DNA from: Bacteroidaceae bacterium | GTDB lineage: Bacteria; Bacteroidota; Bacteroidia; Bacteroidales; Bacteroidaceae | DNA: 64,000 bases | Direction of reading: 5' to 3' | NCBI GenBank assembly: GCA_902362595.1 | Contig: CABIXF010000016.1 | Coordinates: 16,119-80,118 of the forward strand | In this document: in pieces, positions 8,766 through 17,936 of the stretch | Numbering within the stretch: the stretch's first letter is position 1 | Layout: the number at the start of each line of letters is the position of its first letter | The notes under the pieces: generated by a model | Told to the model about the DNA's origin: nothing | Database searches by the model: none | Seen by the model: only the letters and a program-made list of their open reading frames with translations | Program-made: the position numbers and the translations under genes

Positions 8766-10073
8766 TCAATCAATCTCTTCATCGGCCTCGTATCCTCCCA
8801 TCTCACGCAAGGCATTTTTCAACATCACATATTGCTGGAACAAATGGTTCACAGGAATTTCTCCCTCTGTATAATTGTGCATCGGACTCTTCAAGAAGAA
8901 GCTTAAAAAACGCTGGATACCATAACGTCCTGCACGAGCCGCCAAGTCGCTCAGTAAGACAAGGTCCAAGCATAATGGAGCCGCCAGAATGGAGTCACGA
9001 CACAAGAAATTAATCTTAATCTGCATCGGATAGCCCATCCAGCCGAAAATATCAATATTGTCCCATCCTTCCTTATTGTCATTACGGGGAGGATAATAAT
9101 TAATACGTACCTTATGATAATAATCGGAATACAAATCCGGCTGATTTTCAGGAGCCAGTATAGATTCCAGCGTAGACAGCTTGCTCACCTCCTTGGTGTG
9201 GAAATTAGCCGGTTCATCCAATACCAGTCCGTCACGATTCCCCAGGATATTGGTAGAGAACCATCCGGAAAGGCCCAGGCAACGCGTACCGATAATCGGC
9301 GCAAAGCCCGATTTCACCAATGTCTGCCCGGTTTTGAAGTCCTTGCCAGCAATCGGCATCTTAGCCTTTTCAGCCAGTTCCCACATAGCCGGAATGTCAA
9401 CCGTAGTATTCGGTGCCCCCATGATGAACGGTGCTCCTTCCGCCAAAGCCGCATACGCATAACACATGGAAGGAGCCACATGTTCCCGGTCATCCTGCTT
9501 CATGGCGTTTTCCAAAGCAGACAATGTGCCATGCACTTCTTCACAAACCGGTACATAAATTTCAGTAGAAGCCGCCCACAACACCACCACACGTGAACAA
9601 TTATTTTCCGCCTTAAACTTGCGAATATCTTCCCGCAATTGTTCCACCATCTCCCAGCGGGTGGCACAATCCTTCACATTGTTTCCGTCCAAACGTTTGG
9701 CATAATTATGGTCGAAAGCGGCTTTCATCGGTACAATCTTTTCCAATTCCTCCTTCACCGGGCGAATGTCCTTTTCACGCAACACCTCACAATTCATAGC
9801 CGATTCATAGGCATTGGCCGGATACACATCCCAGGCGCCGAACACCATATCATCCAGTTTGGCCATCGAAACAATTTCGCCATAATGCAGGTATTTCTTT
9901 TTCTCTCCGCGTCCGACACGAATCTTATCATACTGTGTCATAGCACCTACCGGCTTGGCCAGCCCCTTACGCACCATTAAAACTCCGGTCATAAATGTGG
10001 TAGCTACAGCTCCCAGACCCACACACAAAACACCCAGCTTACCTTCAGCGGGTTTCACATTCATTTTTTCCAT
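8766..10073 (-). CDS. ino1: myo-Inositol-1-phosphate synthase
   Basis: The 435-residue protein matches the inositol-3-phosphate synthase family along its length: a Rossmann-type N-terminus (GVLCVGLGAVATTFMTG), VVVLWAASTEIY, NILGNRDG and the NFLCRDSILAAPL block. The enzyme turns glucose 6-phosphate into myo-inositol 3-phosphate with bound NAD+. In Bacteroides the pathway feeds phosphatidylinositol and inositol sphingolipids; the lipid-making partners known from other species are not next to it here. It is divergent from a PfkB-type kinase, which may be related (see findings). Start chosen at the ATG followed by EKMNVKPAEGK; a second Met at residue 4 is possible. Confidence 0.92.
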   Translation of the reverse strand: MEKMNVKPAEGKLGVLCVGLGAVATTFMTGVLMVRKGLAKPVGAMTQYDKIRVGRGEKKKYLHYGEIVSMAKLDDMVFGAWDVYPANAYESAMNCEVLREKDIRPVKEELEKIVPMKAAFDHNYAKRLDGNNVKDCATRWEMVEQLREDIRKFKAENNCSRVVVLWAASTEIYVPVCEEVHGTLSALENAMKQDDREHVAPSMCYAYAALAEGAPFIMGAPNTTVDIPAMWELAEKAKMPIAGKDFKTGQTLVKSGFAPIIGTRCLGLSGWFSTNILGNRDGLVLDEPANFHTKEVSKLSTLESILAPENQPDLYSDYYHKVRINYYPPRNDNKEGWDNIDIFGWMGYPMQIKINFLCRDSILAAPLCLDLVLLSDLAARAGRYGIQRFLSFFLKSPMHNYTEGEIPVNHLFQQYVMLKNALREMGGYEADEEID

Positions 10074-10153
10074 TTCTAAATTTCTTTTTTTCTTTCACTT
10101 TCTGTCCTTTCCGAGAGTTCATCACTTTGAACATTCCAAAAGGACAAACTGCT

Positions 10154-10161
10154 CAAAGTTA
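10154..10161 (-). promoter_or_regulatory. -7 box upstream of ino1
   Basis: TAACTTTG on the minus strand matches the consensus, about 80 bases before the start. The -33 position has no clear TTTG. Confidence 0.4.
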
Positions 10162-10280
10162 AACTTTTGTTTGATTAAACCAGCATTTTACTTCCTCTTT
10201 TATTGGAATATACGTAGAAATAAGACACAAATTCAGAAGAAAAAGCCATCAACAGTTTCCACAGACAGTAAAATTATCCG

Positions 10281-10288
10281 TATCTTTG
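10281..10288 (+). promoter_or_regulatory. -7 box upstream of the PfkB kinase
   Basis: TATCTTTG lies 32 bases before the ATG at 10321, with a weak -33 element (TTTC, 10256-10259) 21 bases upstream. This supports the downstream ATG and argues against longer in-frame extensions of the coding region. Confidence 0.6.
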
Positions 10289-10320
10289 CAAGCGCATATA
10301 AAAAAAGAAATACCCAATCC

Positions 10321-11226
10321 ATGAATGATATTTGTTGCATCGGACACATTACATTAGATAAAATTGTGACTCCAAAACAAACTACTTACATGCCGGGAGG
10401 CACTTCGTATTATTTTTCTCACGGAATCCGCCGGTTGAATGACTTCAAAAACTACAAACTGGTCACAGCGGTTGCACCCAGTGAATACGGCATTGTGGAA
10501 GAAATGAGAAAGGAAGGTCTCCAAGTGGAAGTCCTCCCAAGCCGTCATACGGTGTACTTCGAAAATACATACGAAGAAAACCAGGACAACCGCTCCCAGC
10601 GTGTACTGGCAAAGGCCGACCCTTTTACGGCAGATGCCCTCAAGGACGAAAATGCACGCATCTTCCATTTGGGAAGTTTGTTGGCGGATGATTTTCCATT
10701 GGAAGTAGTCAAAGAACTGGCGCAAAAAGGTACCTTGGCCGTAGATGCACAAGGATATTTGCGGGAAGTGAAAGGCGAACAGGTATATCCTGTAGACTGG
10801 CATGAAAAGAAAAAAGCATTGAAATACATTGACATTCTGAAAGTCAACGAACACGAAGCAGAAGTGCTGACAGGATTCAAGGACCCGCAGCAAGCCGCCC
10901 GCCAGTTGGCCCAATGGGGAGTAAAAGAAGTTCTGCTGACCTTGGGCAGTTTGGGAAGCATTATCTATGCCGAAGGTAAATTCTACAAGATACCAGCCTA
11001 CGCCCCGAAAGAAGTGGTGGATGCCACAGGATGTGGAGATACCTATGTACTCGGTTATCTGTACATGCGCAACAAAGGTGCATCCTATGCAGAAGCCGGA
11101 TGTTTTGCTGCCGCCATGTCGACCATCAAACTGGAAAAATCAGGTCCTTTTTCCGGAACGGAAGAAGAGGTGTGGCATATCCTGCAAACCGACAAGGCTA
11201 AGCCGGAAGTGCTGGCTGCCAAATAA
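10321..11226 (+). CDS. PfkB/ribokinase-family carbohydrate kinase
   Basis: The 301-residue protein has the PfkB fold: an N-terminal substrate region with MPGGTSYYFSHGIRRLN, and the C-terminal anion-hole/base motif DATGCGDTYVLGYLY, where the second Asp is the catalytic base. PfkB kinases phosphorylate sugars, nucleosides or cyclitols; the substrate cannot be read from the sequence. Its divergent partner is inositol-phosphate synthase, and archaeal and plant PfkB members include inositol kinases, so inositol is a candidate by inference. Start 10321 fits the -7 box at 10281-10288; the in-frame open region continues far upstream but crosses that promoter. Confidence 0.85.
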   Translation: MNDICCIGHITLDKIVTPKQTTYMPGGTSYYFSHGIRRLNDFKNYKLVTAVAPSEYGIVEEMRKEGLQVEVLPSRHTVYFENTYEENQDNRSQRVLAKADPFTADALKDENARIFHLGSLLADDFPLEVVKELAQKGTLAVDAQGYLREVKGEQVYPVDWHEKKKALKYIDILKVNEHEAEVLTGFKDPQQAARQLAQWGVKEVLLTLGSLGSIIYAEGKFYKIPAYAPKEVVDATGCGDTYVLGYLYMRNKGASYAEAGCFAAAMSTIKLEKSGPFSGTEEEVWHILQTDKAKPEVLAAK

Positions 11227-11253
11227 GCAAAACAAAATATTACATTATAAAGA

Positions 11254-11298
11254 AAGGGTTTGCACACTGAATCACTCAGCTGCAAACCCTTGTTTTTT
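11254..11298 (+). terminator. Intrinsic terminator after the PfkB kinase
   Basis: AAGGGTTTGCA (11254-11264) pairs perfectly with TGCAAACCCTT (11281-11291), followed by GTTTTTT. The opposite strand ends in TTTCTTT, so it may also serve the convergent pst operon. Confidence 0.9.
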
Positions 11299-11318
11299 AC
11301 CTGTCATCGGTTCTCGGA

Positions 11319-12089
11319 TTATCCCATCTTACCCGTCAGATAAGCACGGGTACGTTCGTCAACCGGATTCTTAAACATTTTTTCCGTATCATCGTATTCA
11401 ATCAGTTCTCCCATATACATGAACATGGAGCGGTCGGAGATACGCATTGCCTGCGACATGTTGTGTGTCACAATCAAGATGGTCACCTCCTTCTTCAGCT
11501 GATCCATCAGGCCCTCAATGTGCTTGGTGGCAATCGGGTCCAAGGCAGAAGTCGGTTCGTCCATCAACAGTACATCCGGCTGAAGTGCCAGTGAGCGGGC
11601 AATGCACAAACGCTGCTGCTGTCCTCCGGACAGGAAGGTACCCCGCTTGGTCAAGGCATCCTTCACCTCGTCCCACAGGCACACGTTTCGCAGGTTGCGT
11701 TCCACGATTTCATCCTTCTGCGACTTGGACAGATGGATACCGTTCAGAATATATCCGGCCAACACATTGTCGTAAATATTCATGGTTGGGAAAGGGTTCG
11801 GGCGCTGGAACACCATACCGATGCGGCGACGTTCTTCCATCGGGTGCATCTGCAACACGTTCTCCCCGTTCAGCAAAATCTCACCCGTCACACGGATATT
11901 TTTATATAGCTCGTGCATACGGTTCACTGCACGCAGCAAGGTACTCTTTCCACATCCGGAAGGCCCCATGATGGCCGTAATCGTATTTTTTTCAATATCG
12001 GCCGATACGTGTTTCACGGCCATCACACTGCTGGTGTACGAGATGCACACATCTTTTATCTGGAGAATCGGATTCTTTATATTTTCCAT
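11319..12089 (-). CDS. pstB: Phosphate ABC transporter ATPase PstB
   Basis: The 256-residue ATPase has Walker A GPSGCGKST (42-50), signature LSGGQQQRLCIARSLA and Walker B VLLMDEPTSALDP, with the PstB-typical N-terminus. It powers phosphate uptake by PstSCA. It overlaps pstA by 13 bases and is the last gene of the operon. In many bacteria phoU follows pstB; here the next gene is on the other strand, so phoU is not in this operon. Confidence 0.96.
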   Translation of the reverse strand: MENIKNPILQIKDVCISYTSSVMAVKHVSADIEKNTITAIMGPSGCGKSTLLRAVNRMHELYKNIRVTGEILLNGENVLQMHPMEERRRIGMVFQRPNPFPTMNIYDNVLAGYILNGIHLSKSQKDEIVERNLRNVCLWDEVKDALTKRGTFLSGGQQQRLCIARSLALQPDVLLMDEPTSALDPIATKHIEGLMDQLKKEVTILIVTHNMSQAMRISDRSMFMYMGELIEYDDTEKMFKNPVDERTRAYLTGKMG

Positions 12090-12946
12090 TTCTTTGCAAT
12101 TCGTTTAGCTAATAAATTCAGACATAACACAAAAGTCAACAGGAACAGGGAAGCTCCCCATATCAGGCTCTGCAGGTTCGGATCGTTGAAGAATTCCCAA
12201 ATCAGCAACGGCACGGCCGACATCGGCTTAGTCATGTTCCAGCTGATAGCCGCACCTCCTAAAGCCGTAAACATCAACGGGGCTGTTTCACCTACCACAC
12301 GCGAGATGGCCAGCAAGATACCGGTAAAGATACTGCCCAAAGCGGAAGGTAACATCACCTTCAACATCACCCGCCAATAGCTTCCTCCCAAAGCCAGTCC
12401 GGCTTCTTTCAACGTTTCCGGAAGCACCTTCATGGTTTCCTCCGTAGAACGGATAATCAACGGCAGCATCATGATGAACAGGGCCACACTTCCGGCAATG
12501 GCCGAATATCCTTTCATCGGCACCACCACCCAGATGTAAGTGATAATACCAATAATGATGGACGGAGTTCCCTGCAGCAAGTCGGTCAGGTAACTGACAA
12601 TCACCGCAAACCAACTTTTTCTGTATTCCGAAAGACAAATACCACAAAGTATCCCTACCGGAATGGCTACTACAGCCGCCAGAATCAGCATCAGGAAGGT
12701 TCCGATAATTCCGTTGGCAATTCCTCCCGGAATGGCTTCTCCGGCAGAAGCGGCCATCATTGCCTTATAGGCATTTGGCGTGGCTTCCGTGATGAACGAC
12801 CAGCCCAACTGTCTCCATCCTTTCACCAATACTTCTCCCAGTATGGCCAGCAACGGAATTGCAGTCACTCCCGACAGTACACATACCAAGATGTAAAGCA
12901 ACCGGCTCTTCAGGATACGCAATTTTATATTATTTCCATACAACAT
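12077..12946 (-). CDS. pstA: Phosphate ABC transporter permease PstA
   Basis: The 289-residue protein has six hydrophobic segments and the EAA-like cytoplasmic loop of this permease family (EETMKVLPETLKEAGLALGGSYWRVM). It pairs with PstC to form the inner-membrane phosphate channel. It overlaps pstB by 13 bases and follows pstC after 20 bases, consistent with one transcript. Confidence 0.95.
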   Translation of the reverse strand: MLYGNNIKLRILKSRLLYILVCVLSGVTAIPLLAILGEVLVKGWRQLGWSFITEATPNAYKAMMAASAGEAIPGGIANGIIGTFLMLILAAVVAIPVGILCGICLSEYRKSWFAVIVSYLTDLLQGTPSIIIGIITYIWVVVPMKGYSAIAGSVALFIMMLPLIIRSTEETMKVLPETLKEAGLALGGSYWRVMLKVMLPSALGSIFTGILLAISRVVGETAPLMFTALGGAAISWNMTKPMSAVPLLIWEFFNDPNLQSLIWGASLFLLTFVLCLNLLAKRIAKKWKI

Positions 12947-12966
12947 AAATTCTTCTTTTTAGAGAG

Positions 12967-13824
12967 TTAGACATGACGGGCACGGCGAATCAAAATCTTA
13001 CCGATAATATTGATAATGGCTGTAATCAAGAACAACAGCAATCCGATGGCTATCAGTGAAGACAGTTTCAAGCCATCCGCTTCTCCAAACTGGTTGGCAA
13101 TGATACTCGCCATGGTGTTTCCCGTGGTACGCAACGTGTCGGGCATCTGGTTGGTATTACCAATCAACATGGTTACCGTCATGGTTTCTCCCAATGCACG
13201 GCCAATGGCCAAAATGTAAGAAGAGAAGATACCGGAACCCGCCATTGGGAAAATCACTCGCCGGATGACTTCTGCCCGTGTCGCTCCCATGGCATAAGCC
13301 CCTTCCTTCAAATCAGAAGGAACCATCTTGATGAACTCCGAACTCAGTGAAGCTGCATAAGGCACAATCATGATGGCCAGCACAAACGAAGCGGTCAGGA
13401 TACCCGAGCCTTGCGGTGACAAATTCAAATGCATGAACACCGTACGAAGTACGTAAAATCCCCACAGACCATAGATAATAGAAGGAATACCTGCCAGCAA
13501 ATCAATCACAGTTCCCAGTATGGCGGCAATTTTCTTTCCGCGGAAATATTCACCGGTAAACAATGCGACAGGAAGAGAGAAAGGAATACACATCAGCAAG
13601 GCCAATATAGTGGTCAGCAGTGTACCTGTAATAAAAGGAAGAGCGCCATAACTTTCTTTGCCGGCGGTGGTCACCCAGTCGTCCGAGAAAATGAAGTTCC
13701 AGAAGCCGAATGTTTCAAAAGCTCCAGAAGCGTCAACGGTGAGGGAGTAAATAATTCCCCCACCAATGACTGGTATCACAATCGCCGATAAGATAAGTAA
13801 GACTTTAAAAATTTTGTCTTGCAT
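12967..13824 (-). CDS. pstC: Phosphate ABC transporter permease PstC
   Basis: The 285-residue protein has six hydrophobic segments and the PstC-type loop SSEFIKMVPSDLKEGAYAMGATRAEV. The N-terminus is shorter than in E. coli PstC (319 residues). It follows pstS by 15 bases. Confidence 0.95.
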   Translation of the reverse strand: MQDKIFKVLLILSAIVIPVIGGGIIYSLTVDASGAFETFGFWNFIFSDDWVTTAGKESYGALPFITGTLLTTILALLMCIPFSLPVALFTGEYFRGKKIAAILGTVIDLLAGIPSIIYGLWGFYVLRTVFMHLNLSPQGSGILTASFVLAIMIVPYAASLSSEFIKMVPSDLKEGAYAMGATRAEVIRRVIFPMAGSGIFSSYILAIGRALGETMTVTMLIGNTNQMPDTLRTTGNTMASIIANQFGEADGLKLSSLIAIGLLLFLITAIINIIGKILIRRARHV

Positions 13825-13839
13825 AATCTTTCGTCTTAA

Positions 13840-14898
13840 TTATTTAAGAATCGGCTGTCCATCGTAAGTTACAGCTTTCAGATTCTGAAGGCTGAGTTCT
13901 ACGGCCTTCTTAGGCAGCGGAGCATAGTGTACGGTAGCCGTAGTCTGCTGTACGCTGTCGCTCAGCATATACTGCATCAATTCCAAAGTAGCTTTTGCCT
14001 GATTCAAAGAACGTTCTGCGTAATGCTGTTCCTTGTAAATCAACAGCCAGGTGAAGCAGCTGATAGGATAAGCGCCGGCTGCATCGGCATCTGTAATAGA
14101 GCAGCGTGTATCCTGAGGAATGTCACCGGCAGCAGCCGAGATACTTTCAGTAGAAGGCGTTACCAGTTCACCGCGCTTGTTGTACACACTGGCATACGCA
14201 ATTTTCTGTGCGAAAGCATATTCAGAACCGATATATCCCAATGAGTAAGGAGTCTGTGCGATGATTCCAGCCACACCCGGATTACCTTTTGCAGCCTGTC
14301 CTACCGGGAAGTCGACCGTCTTTCCTGCTCCATAAGTGTTCTTCCAGTTTTCACTGACTTTTGACAGATAATCGGTAAAGATGAAAGTTGTACCACTACC
14401 GTCTGAACGGTAAGCCAGGATAATTTTCTTGGCCGGCAGTGTCACATCCGGATTCAGTTTCTGCAAACGGGCATCGTTCCAGTCAGTAATCTTGCCGGCA
14501 TAGATATCGGCAATCACGTCACCCGACAGGTTCAGTTTCACTACATCCGGCAAGTTGTAAGCCATCACTACAGCTCCCATACAGGTCGGGATGTGTACCA
14601 CCGGCTGCATTTCCTTCATTTCATCGTCGCTCAAGAACGCATCACTACCGGCAAAGTCTACGATGCCATCCTTCAGGTTACGGACACCACCGCCACTACC
14701 GATACCTCCGTAAGATACCTTGTCGCCGGAAGTAGCATTGTAGTTCTCGAATGACATATTGTAAAATGGCAAGGGGAAAGTGGCCCCTGCACCAGTCAGT
14801 TCCACGGATTCACGTCCATTAGCAGATTTCTGTCCACCACAAGCTGCGAGTGACAAAGCCATCGCTCCAGCAATTAAAGGCAAATAAAACTTTTTCAT
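13840..14898 (-). CDS. pstS: Phosphate-binding lipoprotein PstS
   Basis: The protein has a lipoprotein signal with LSLAAC (Cys 20 from the chosen start), then the PstS phosphate-binding fold: VELTGAGATFPLPFY at the mature N-terminus and YRSDGSGTTFIFTDYLSKVSENW, which carries phosphate ligands. It delivers phosphate in the periplasm to PstCA. I prefer the ATG at 14898 because it gives a normal signal peptide (MKKFYLPLIAG); an ATG 12 bases upstream would add MYNT. It lies between the porin and pstC and is very likely co-transcribed. Confidence 0.95.
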   Translation of the reverse strand: MKKFYLPLIAGAMALSLAACGGQKSANGRESVELTGAGATFPLPFYNMSFENYNATSGDKVSYGGIGSGGGVRNLKDGIVDFAGSDAFLSDDEMKEMQPVVHIPTCMGAVVMAYNLPDVVKLNLSGDVIADIYAGKITDWNDARLQKLNPDVTLPAKKIILAYRSDGSGTTFIFTDYLSKVSENWKNTYGAGKTVDFPVGQAAKGNPGVAGIIAQTPYSLGYIGSEYAFAQKIAYASVYNKRGELVTPSTESISAAAGDIPQDTRCSITDADAAGAYPISCFTWLLIYKEQHYAERSLNQAKATLELMQYMLSDSVQQTTATVHYAPLPKKAVELSLQNLKAVTYDGQPILK

Positions 14899-14952
14899 TG
14901 TGTTATACATTTATATAAGTTATGAATCTATTTGTTTTTCTCGTCTCACATC

Positions 14953-15948
14953 TCAAATGGCAAAGGAAGCGTTCAGATACACATAGCTCGACAGCTTTCC
15001 TCCCTCTGCTTTCGGCGACCAAAGGCGAACGTTCGGCGCCAGCTTCACGTACTTGCCCAGTTTGAACTCCGCTCCCAGCATACCGGCCATTCCGTCGGCA
15101 TCCTTGTTCCAGTCATTCTTGGAAGAAAGCATGTCCCAACGCCCGAAAAGACCGATTTTCTTGTTCAGCTGAGCCGAAGCGTACACTGACACACCATCCT
15201 GGTCACAACCATCCACATATTTAGCATTGGTTTGGTAGTTATATTCAGCTGCCACCGAAAAGGCATCATTTTTATACCCCACAAAGGCCGCCAGATTGGT
15301 AATCCCTTTTTCACCTTCTTCCACCGCCTCATTATAAGAACCATACGCGCGAACCACAAGCCCTTTTACCGGAGTCAGCGTGACGCCAGCCCCATATTGC
15401 AAACCGTCTTTCACCTGCACCTTCTTATAACCTTCTCCGTTGGCCACAATCACATCAGCCGAAACCACCTTATTGAACTTATAGGCTACAGAGAATGCCA
15501 GGTCGGCACTGCTTCCGAACTTGTATTCATCCTGAAAAGACTTCATCACATAACGCTTGCCCCAGAAATCTTCCTGTAGCTTGAACTGTGTGGTACTGAT
15601 TAATCCGGCGTTCAGCGTCCATCCTTTCTGCTTCCACGTAATCTGTGCGTTCTTGATATAACCGATACGATGGTAATCACCTACATCCTGCGACTGACCG
15701 AAGTCCACCACTGCCTTCATCTGCAAACCGTGAGGCAAGTTGTATTGATAACCCAGATACGCGCGGTCCAATCCAAATCCCCTGTCATCATTCACATGGC
15801 CGAAACCGGAATGCACATCAGAATAGATGGTAATAATAGCCGCACCTTTTTTTTCGGCGGGTTCCGACTTGTCGGGATTACTCTCAGCAAAAGTTGGCAC
15901 CGCAACACAGGCACATGCCATCAAAAACCATGAAATTCTTTTCTTCAT
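14953..15948 (-). CDS. Phosphate-selective porin (OprP/OprO-like)
   Basis: The 331-residue protein has a signal peptide (MKKRISWFLMACACVAVPTFA) and a barrel-like sequence with strands such as QMKAVVDFGQSQDVGDY and a C-terminal YVYLNASFAI. The resemblance to the OprP/OprO family and the position directly upstream of pstSCAB (55 bases before pstS) make outer-membrane phosphate entry the likely role. It is the first gene of the phosphate operon; the repeats upstream at 16002-16064 look like a Pho-type operator. The substrate is inferred from context. Confidence 0.8.
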   Translation of the reverse strand: MKKRISWFLMACACVAVPTFAESNPDKSEPAEKKGAAIITIYSDVHSGFGHVNDDRGFGLDRAYLGYQYNLPHGLQMKAVVDFGQSQDVGDYHRIGYIKNAQITWKQKGWTLNAGLISTTQFKLQEDFWGKRYVMKSFQDEYKFGSSADLAFSVAYKFNKVVSADVIVANGEGYKKVQVKDGLQYGAGVTLTPVKGLVVRAYGSYNEAVEEGEKGITNLAAFVGYKNDAFSVAAEYNYQTNAKYVDGCDQDGVSVYASAQLNKKIGLFGRWDMLSSKNDWNKDADGMAGMLGAEFKLGKYVKLAPNVRLWSPKAEGGKLSSYVYLNASFAI

Positions 15949-16001
15949 CTTTATCTTTTTGGAGATTTATATTTTTGACACTGCAAAGGTCTTGAATTGG
16001 T

Positions 16002-16064
16002 ATTACAAATAGATGTCATCCACTTAAAGAAAATGTAACACCCTGTTACAAATGTATTACAAAA
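16002..16064 (-). promoter_or_regulatory. Candidate Pho-box-like direct repeats upstream of the phosphate operon
   Basis: On the minus strand TTTGTAAT (from 16064) and TTTGTAAC (from 16053) are direct repeats 11 bases apart. They are followed by an inverted copy (TGTTACA, giving TGTAAC-5-GTTACA) and a further TTTGTAAT at 16009-16002. An 11-base period is the known geometry of PhoB boxes in other phyla, although the sequence differs from the E. coli box. Confidence 0.5.
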
Positions 16065-16189
16065 GCAGAATATCGCCTTCCGAAGTCTCTATTGCAAAAG
16101 AAAACGATCGATTCAGAAGACGATATTCAGCTTATTCCCAACAATTTATCTTCCTTCAGTTTCACTAACCAAAGGATAAATGAATCTGG

Positions 16190-17728
16190 TTACTTAATTT
16201 CCAGTGTTACGATAGATTTGGCCGGTAATTTGATTTCCAACCCGTTTTTGGTCAGTTTGGCACCTTTGAAATCAGCCAGTTTCACCTTGTCAGGCTGTTC
16301 AAACGTATTATAATCGTCTATATTGTCGGAGGTCAGAATACGGCCGGTCACCGATTTGGCTTTCACGTCACCCAACGTCAGCGTGATGTCCTGTGATTCT
16401 TTCAGGTCAATGTTCGACAAGGATACATGGATGGCTCCGGCTTTATCGCGGGAAGCGGTGGCACTGACCATCGGCACAATGCGGTCGTCGCGTACGATTT
16501 TCCGTTCACACTGTAAATCCAAAGGCAGATAGGTGGCATCCTGATGCACATTATACATCTGGAACACATAATAGGTCGGAGTCAGCACCATCTTGTCGTC
16601 CTTTGTCAAAATCATGGACTGAAGCACATTGACCACCTGTGCGATGTTGGTCATCTTCACACGGTCAGTGTACTTATGGAAAATGTCCAGACTCAAGGAA
16701 GCCACAAACGCATCACGCAGCGTGTTCTGCTGGTAAAGATGCCCGCTAACGGTGCCCGGTTCTTCATCCCACCAGGTTCCCCATTCGTCGACCATCAATC
16801 CAATCTGCTTCTTCGGGTCGTATTTGTCCATGATAGCAATGTGGCGTTTCAGCACGTCTTCAATTTCACGGCACTTACCTACCGTCCAGTAATAATCCTC
16901 GTCGTTGAACTTGGTAGCCGAACCTTTGCTGCCATCCCAACCCAATACCGTATAATAATGCAAGGAAATACCATCCATGCGATGTCCGATGTTCTTCATC
17001 AGCACCTCGGTCCAGTTGTAGTCATAATCGCTGGCTCCACTGGCAATCTTAAACAGACGGTTGCCGTCGTAATTGCGGCAATAAGTGGAATAACGGCGAT
17101 ACAAATCGGAATAGTATTCCGGACGCATGCTGCCACCGCATCCCCAACTTTCATTTCCGACGCCGAAATATTTCACCTTCCACGGTTTTTCACGTCCGTT
17201 TTCCTTTCTCAGTTTTGCCATCGGGCTTCCCTGTTCAGAGGTCATGTATTCCACCCACTTGGCCATTTCTTCCACACTTCCGCTACCTACGTTTCCGCTG
17301 ATGTAAGGTTCACATCCCAGCATTTCGCACAGGTTCAGAAATTCGTGCGTACCGAAACTGTTGTCTTCCACGGTACCTCCCCAGTTGTTGTTGACCATGC
17401 GCGGACGTTTTTCACGCGGACCGATGCCGTCCATCCAGTGATATTCATCGGCAAAGCATCCTCCCGGCCAACGAAGTACAGGCACTTTCAAAGCCTTCAA
17501 CGCCTCGAATACGTCTTTACGATACCCGTTGATGTTCGGTATCGGCGAATCTTCTCCCACCCAGAGACCACCATAAATACAGGTACCCAGATGTTCGGCA
17601 AACTGACCATAAATTTCTTTGTTGATGATTTGTTTTCCCTGTTCCGGATGAACAGTCACTGTAGCCTTTTGTTGGGCAAACAAAGGCATCGCGGCAAAAA
17701 AAGCCAACCCTAGAATTGCATTTTTCAT
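16190..17728 (-). CDS. Secreted GH51 alpha-L-arabinofuranosidase
   Basis: The 512-residue protein has a signal peptide ([18 protein letters not shown]) and the GH51 (beta/alpha)8 core plus C-terminal beta-sandwich. The acid/base Glu is E193 (GVGNESWG) and the nucleophile is E315 ([10 protein letters not shown]); [15 protein letters not shown] is also characteristic. It releases arabinofuranose from arabinan, arabinoxylan or arabinogalactan side chains, probably in the periplasm. It stands alone, with no SusC/SusD pair nearby. A minus-strand -7 box TATTTTTG lies at 17765-17772. Confidence 0.94.
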   Translation of the reverse strand: MKNAILGLAFFAAMPLFAQQKATVTVHPEQGKQIINKEIYGQFAEHLGTCIYGGLWVGEDSPIPNINGYRKDVFEALKALKVPVLRWPGGCFADEYHWMDGIGPREKRPRMVNNNWGGTVEDNSFGTHEFLNLCEMLGCEPYISGNVGSGSVEEMAKWVEYMTSEQGSPMAKLRKENGREKPWKVKYFGVGNESWGCGGSMRPEYYSDLYRRYSTYCRNYDGNRLFKIASGASDYDYNWTEVLMKNIGHRMDGISLHYYTVLGWDGSKGSATKFNDEDYYWTVGKCREIEDVLKRHIAIMDKYDPKKQIGLMVDEWGTWWDEEPGTVSGHLYQQNTLRDAFVASLSLDIFHKYTDRVKMTNIAQVVNVLQSMILTKDDKMVLTPTYYVFQMYNVHQDATYLPLDLQCERKIVRDDRIVPMVSATASRDKAGAIHVSLSNIDLKESQDITLTLGDVKAKSVTGRILTSDNIDDYNTFEQPDKVKLADFKGAKLTKNGLEIKLPAKSIVTLEIK

Positions 17729-17764
17729 AACTTTATTGATTTTATTTTGTCGTTTTTCACCCTA

Positions 17765-17772
17765 CAAAAATA
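17765..17772 (-). promoter_or_regulatory. -7 box upstream of the GH51 gene
   Basis: TATTTTTG on the minus strand, 36 bases before the start codon. No clear -33 element. Confidence 0.45.
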
Positions 17773-17910
17773 AATAATTTTCCTACGCATAAGGTGTACA
17801 ACAACACACTTTCAGGAGGAGAATTGAACATTCCCTTAAAAATACTTGAAAAATAAACTCCAAAGCACATATTCCTTCCCGTCTTCGCAACAGGATACCA
17901 AGTTTTCTAC

Positions 17911-17918
17911 TACTTTTG
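17911..17918 (+). promoter_or_regulatory. -7 box of mltG
   Basis: TACTTTTG fits TAnnTTTG. Its last three bases (17916-17918) form an in-frame TTG that could be mistaken for a start; as part of the promoter it cannot be in the message, which favours the ATG at 17937. Confidence 0.55.
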
Positions 17919-17936
17919 CATCCAAAATTATTTCAC

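Noticed and set aside
9955..10320. N-terminal extension of the PfkB kinase by about 120 codons
   Set aside because: It overlaps ino1 on the other strand and crosses the -7 box TATCTTTG at 10281; the family begins at the ATG at 10321.
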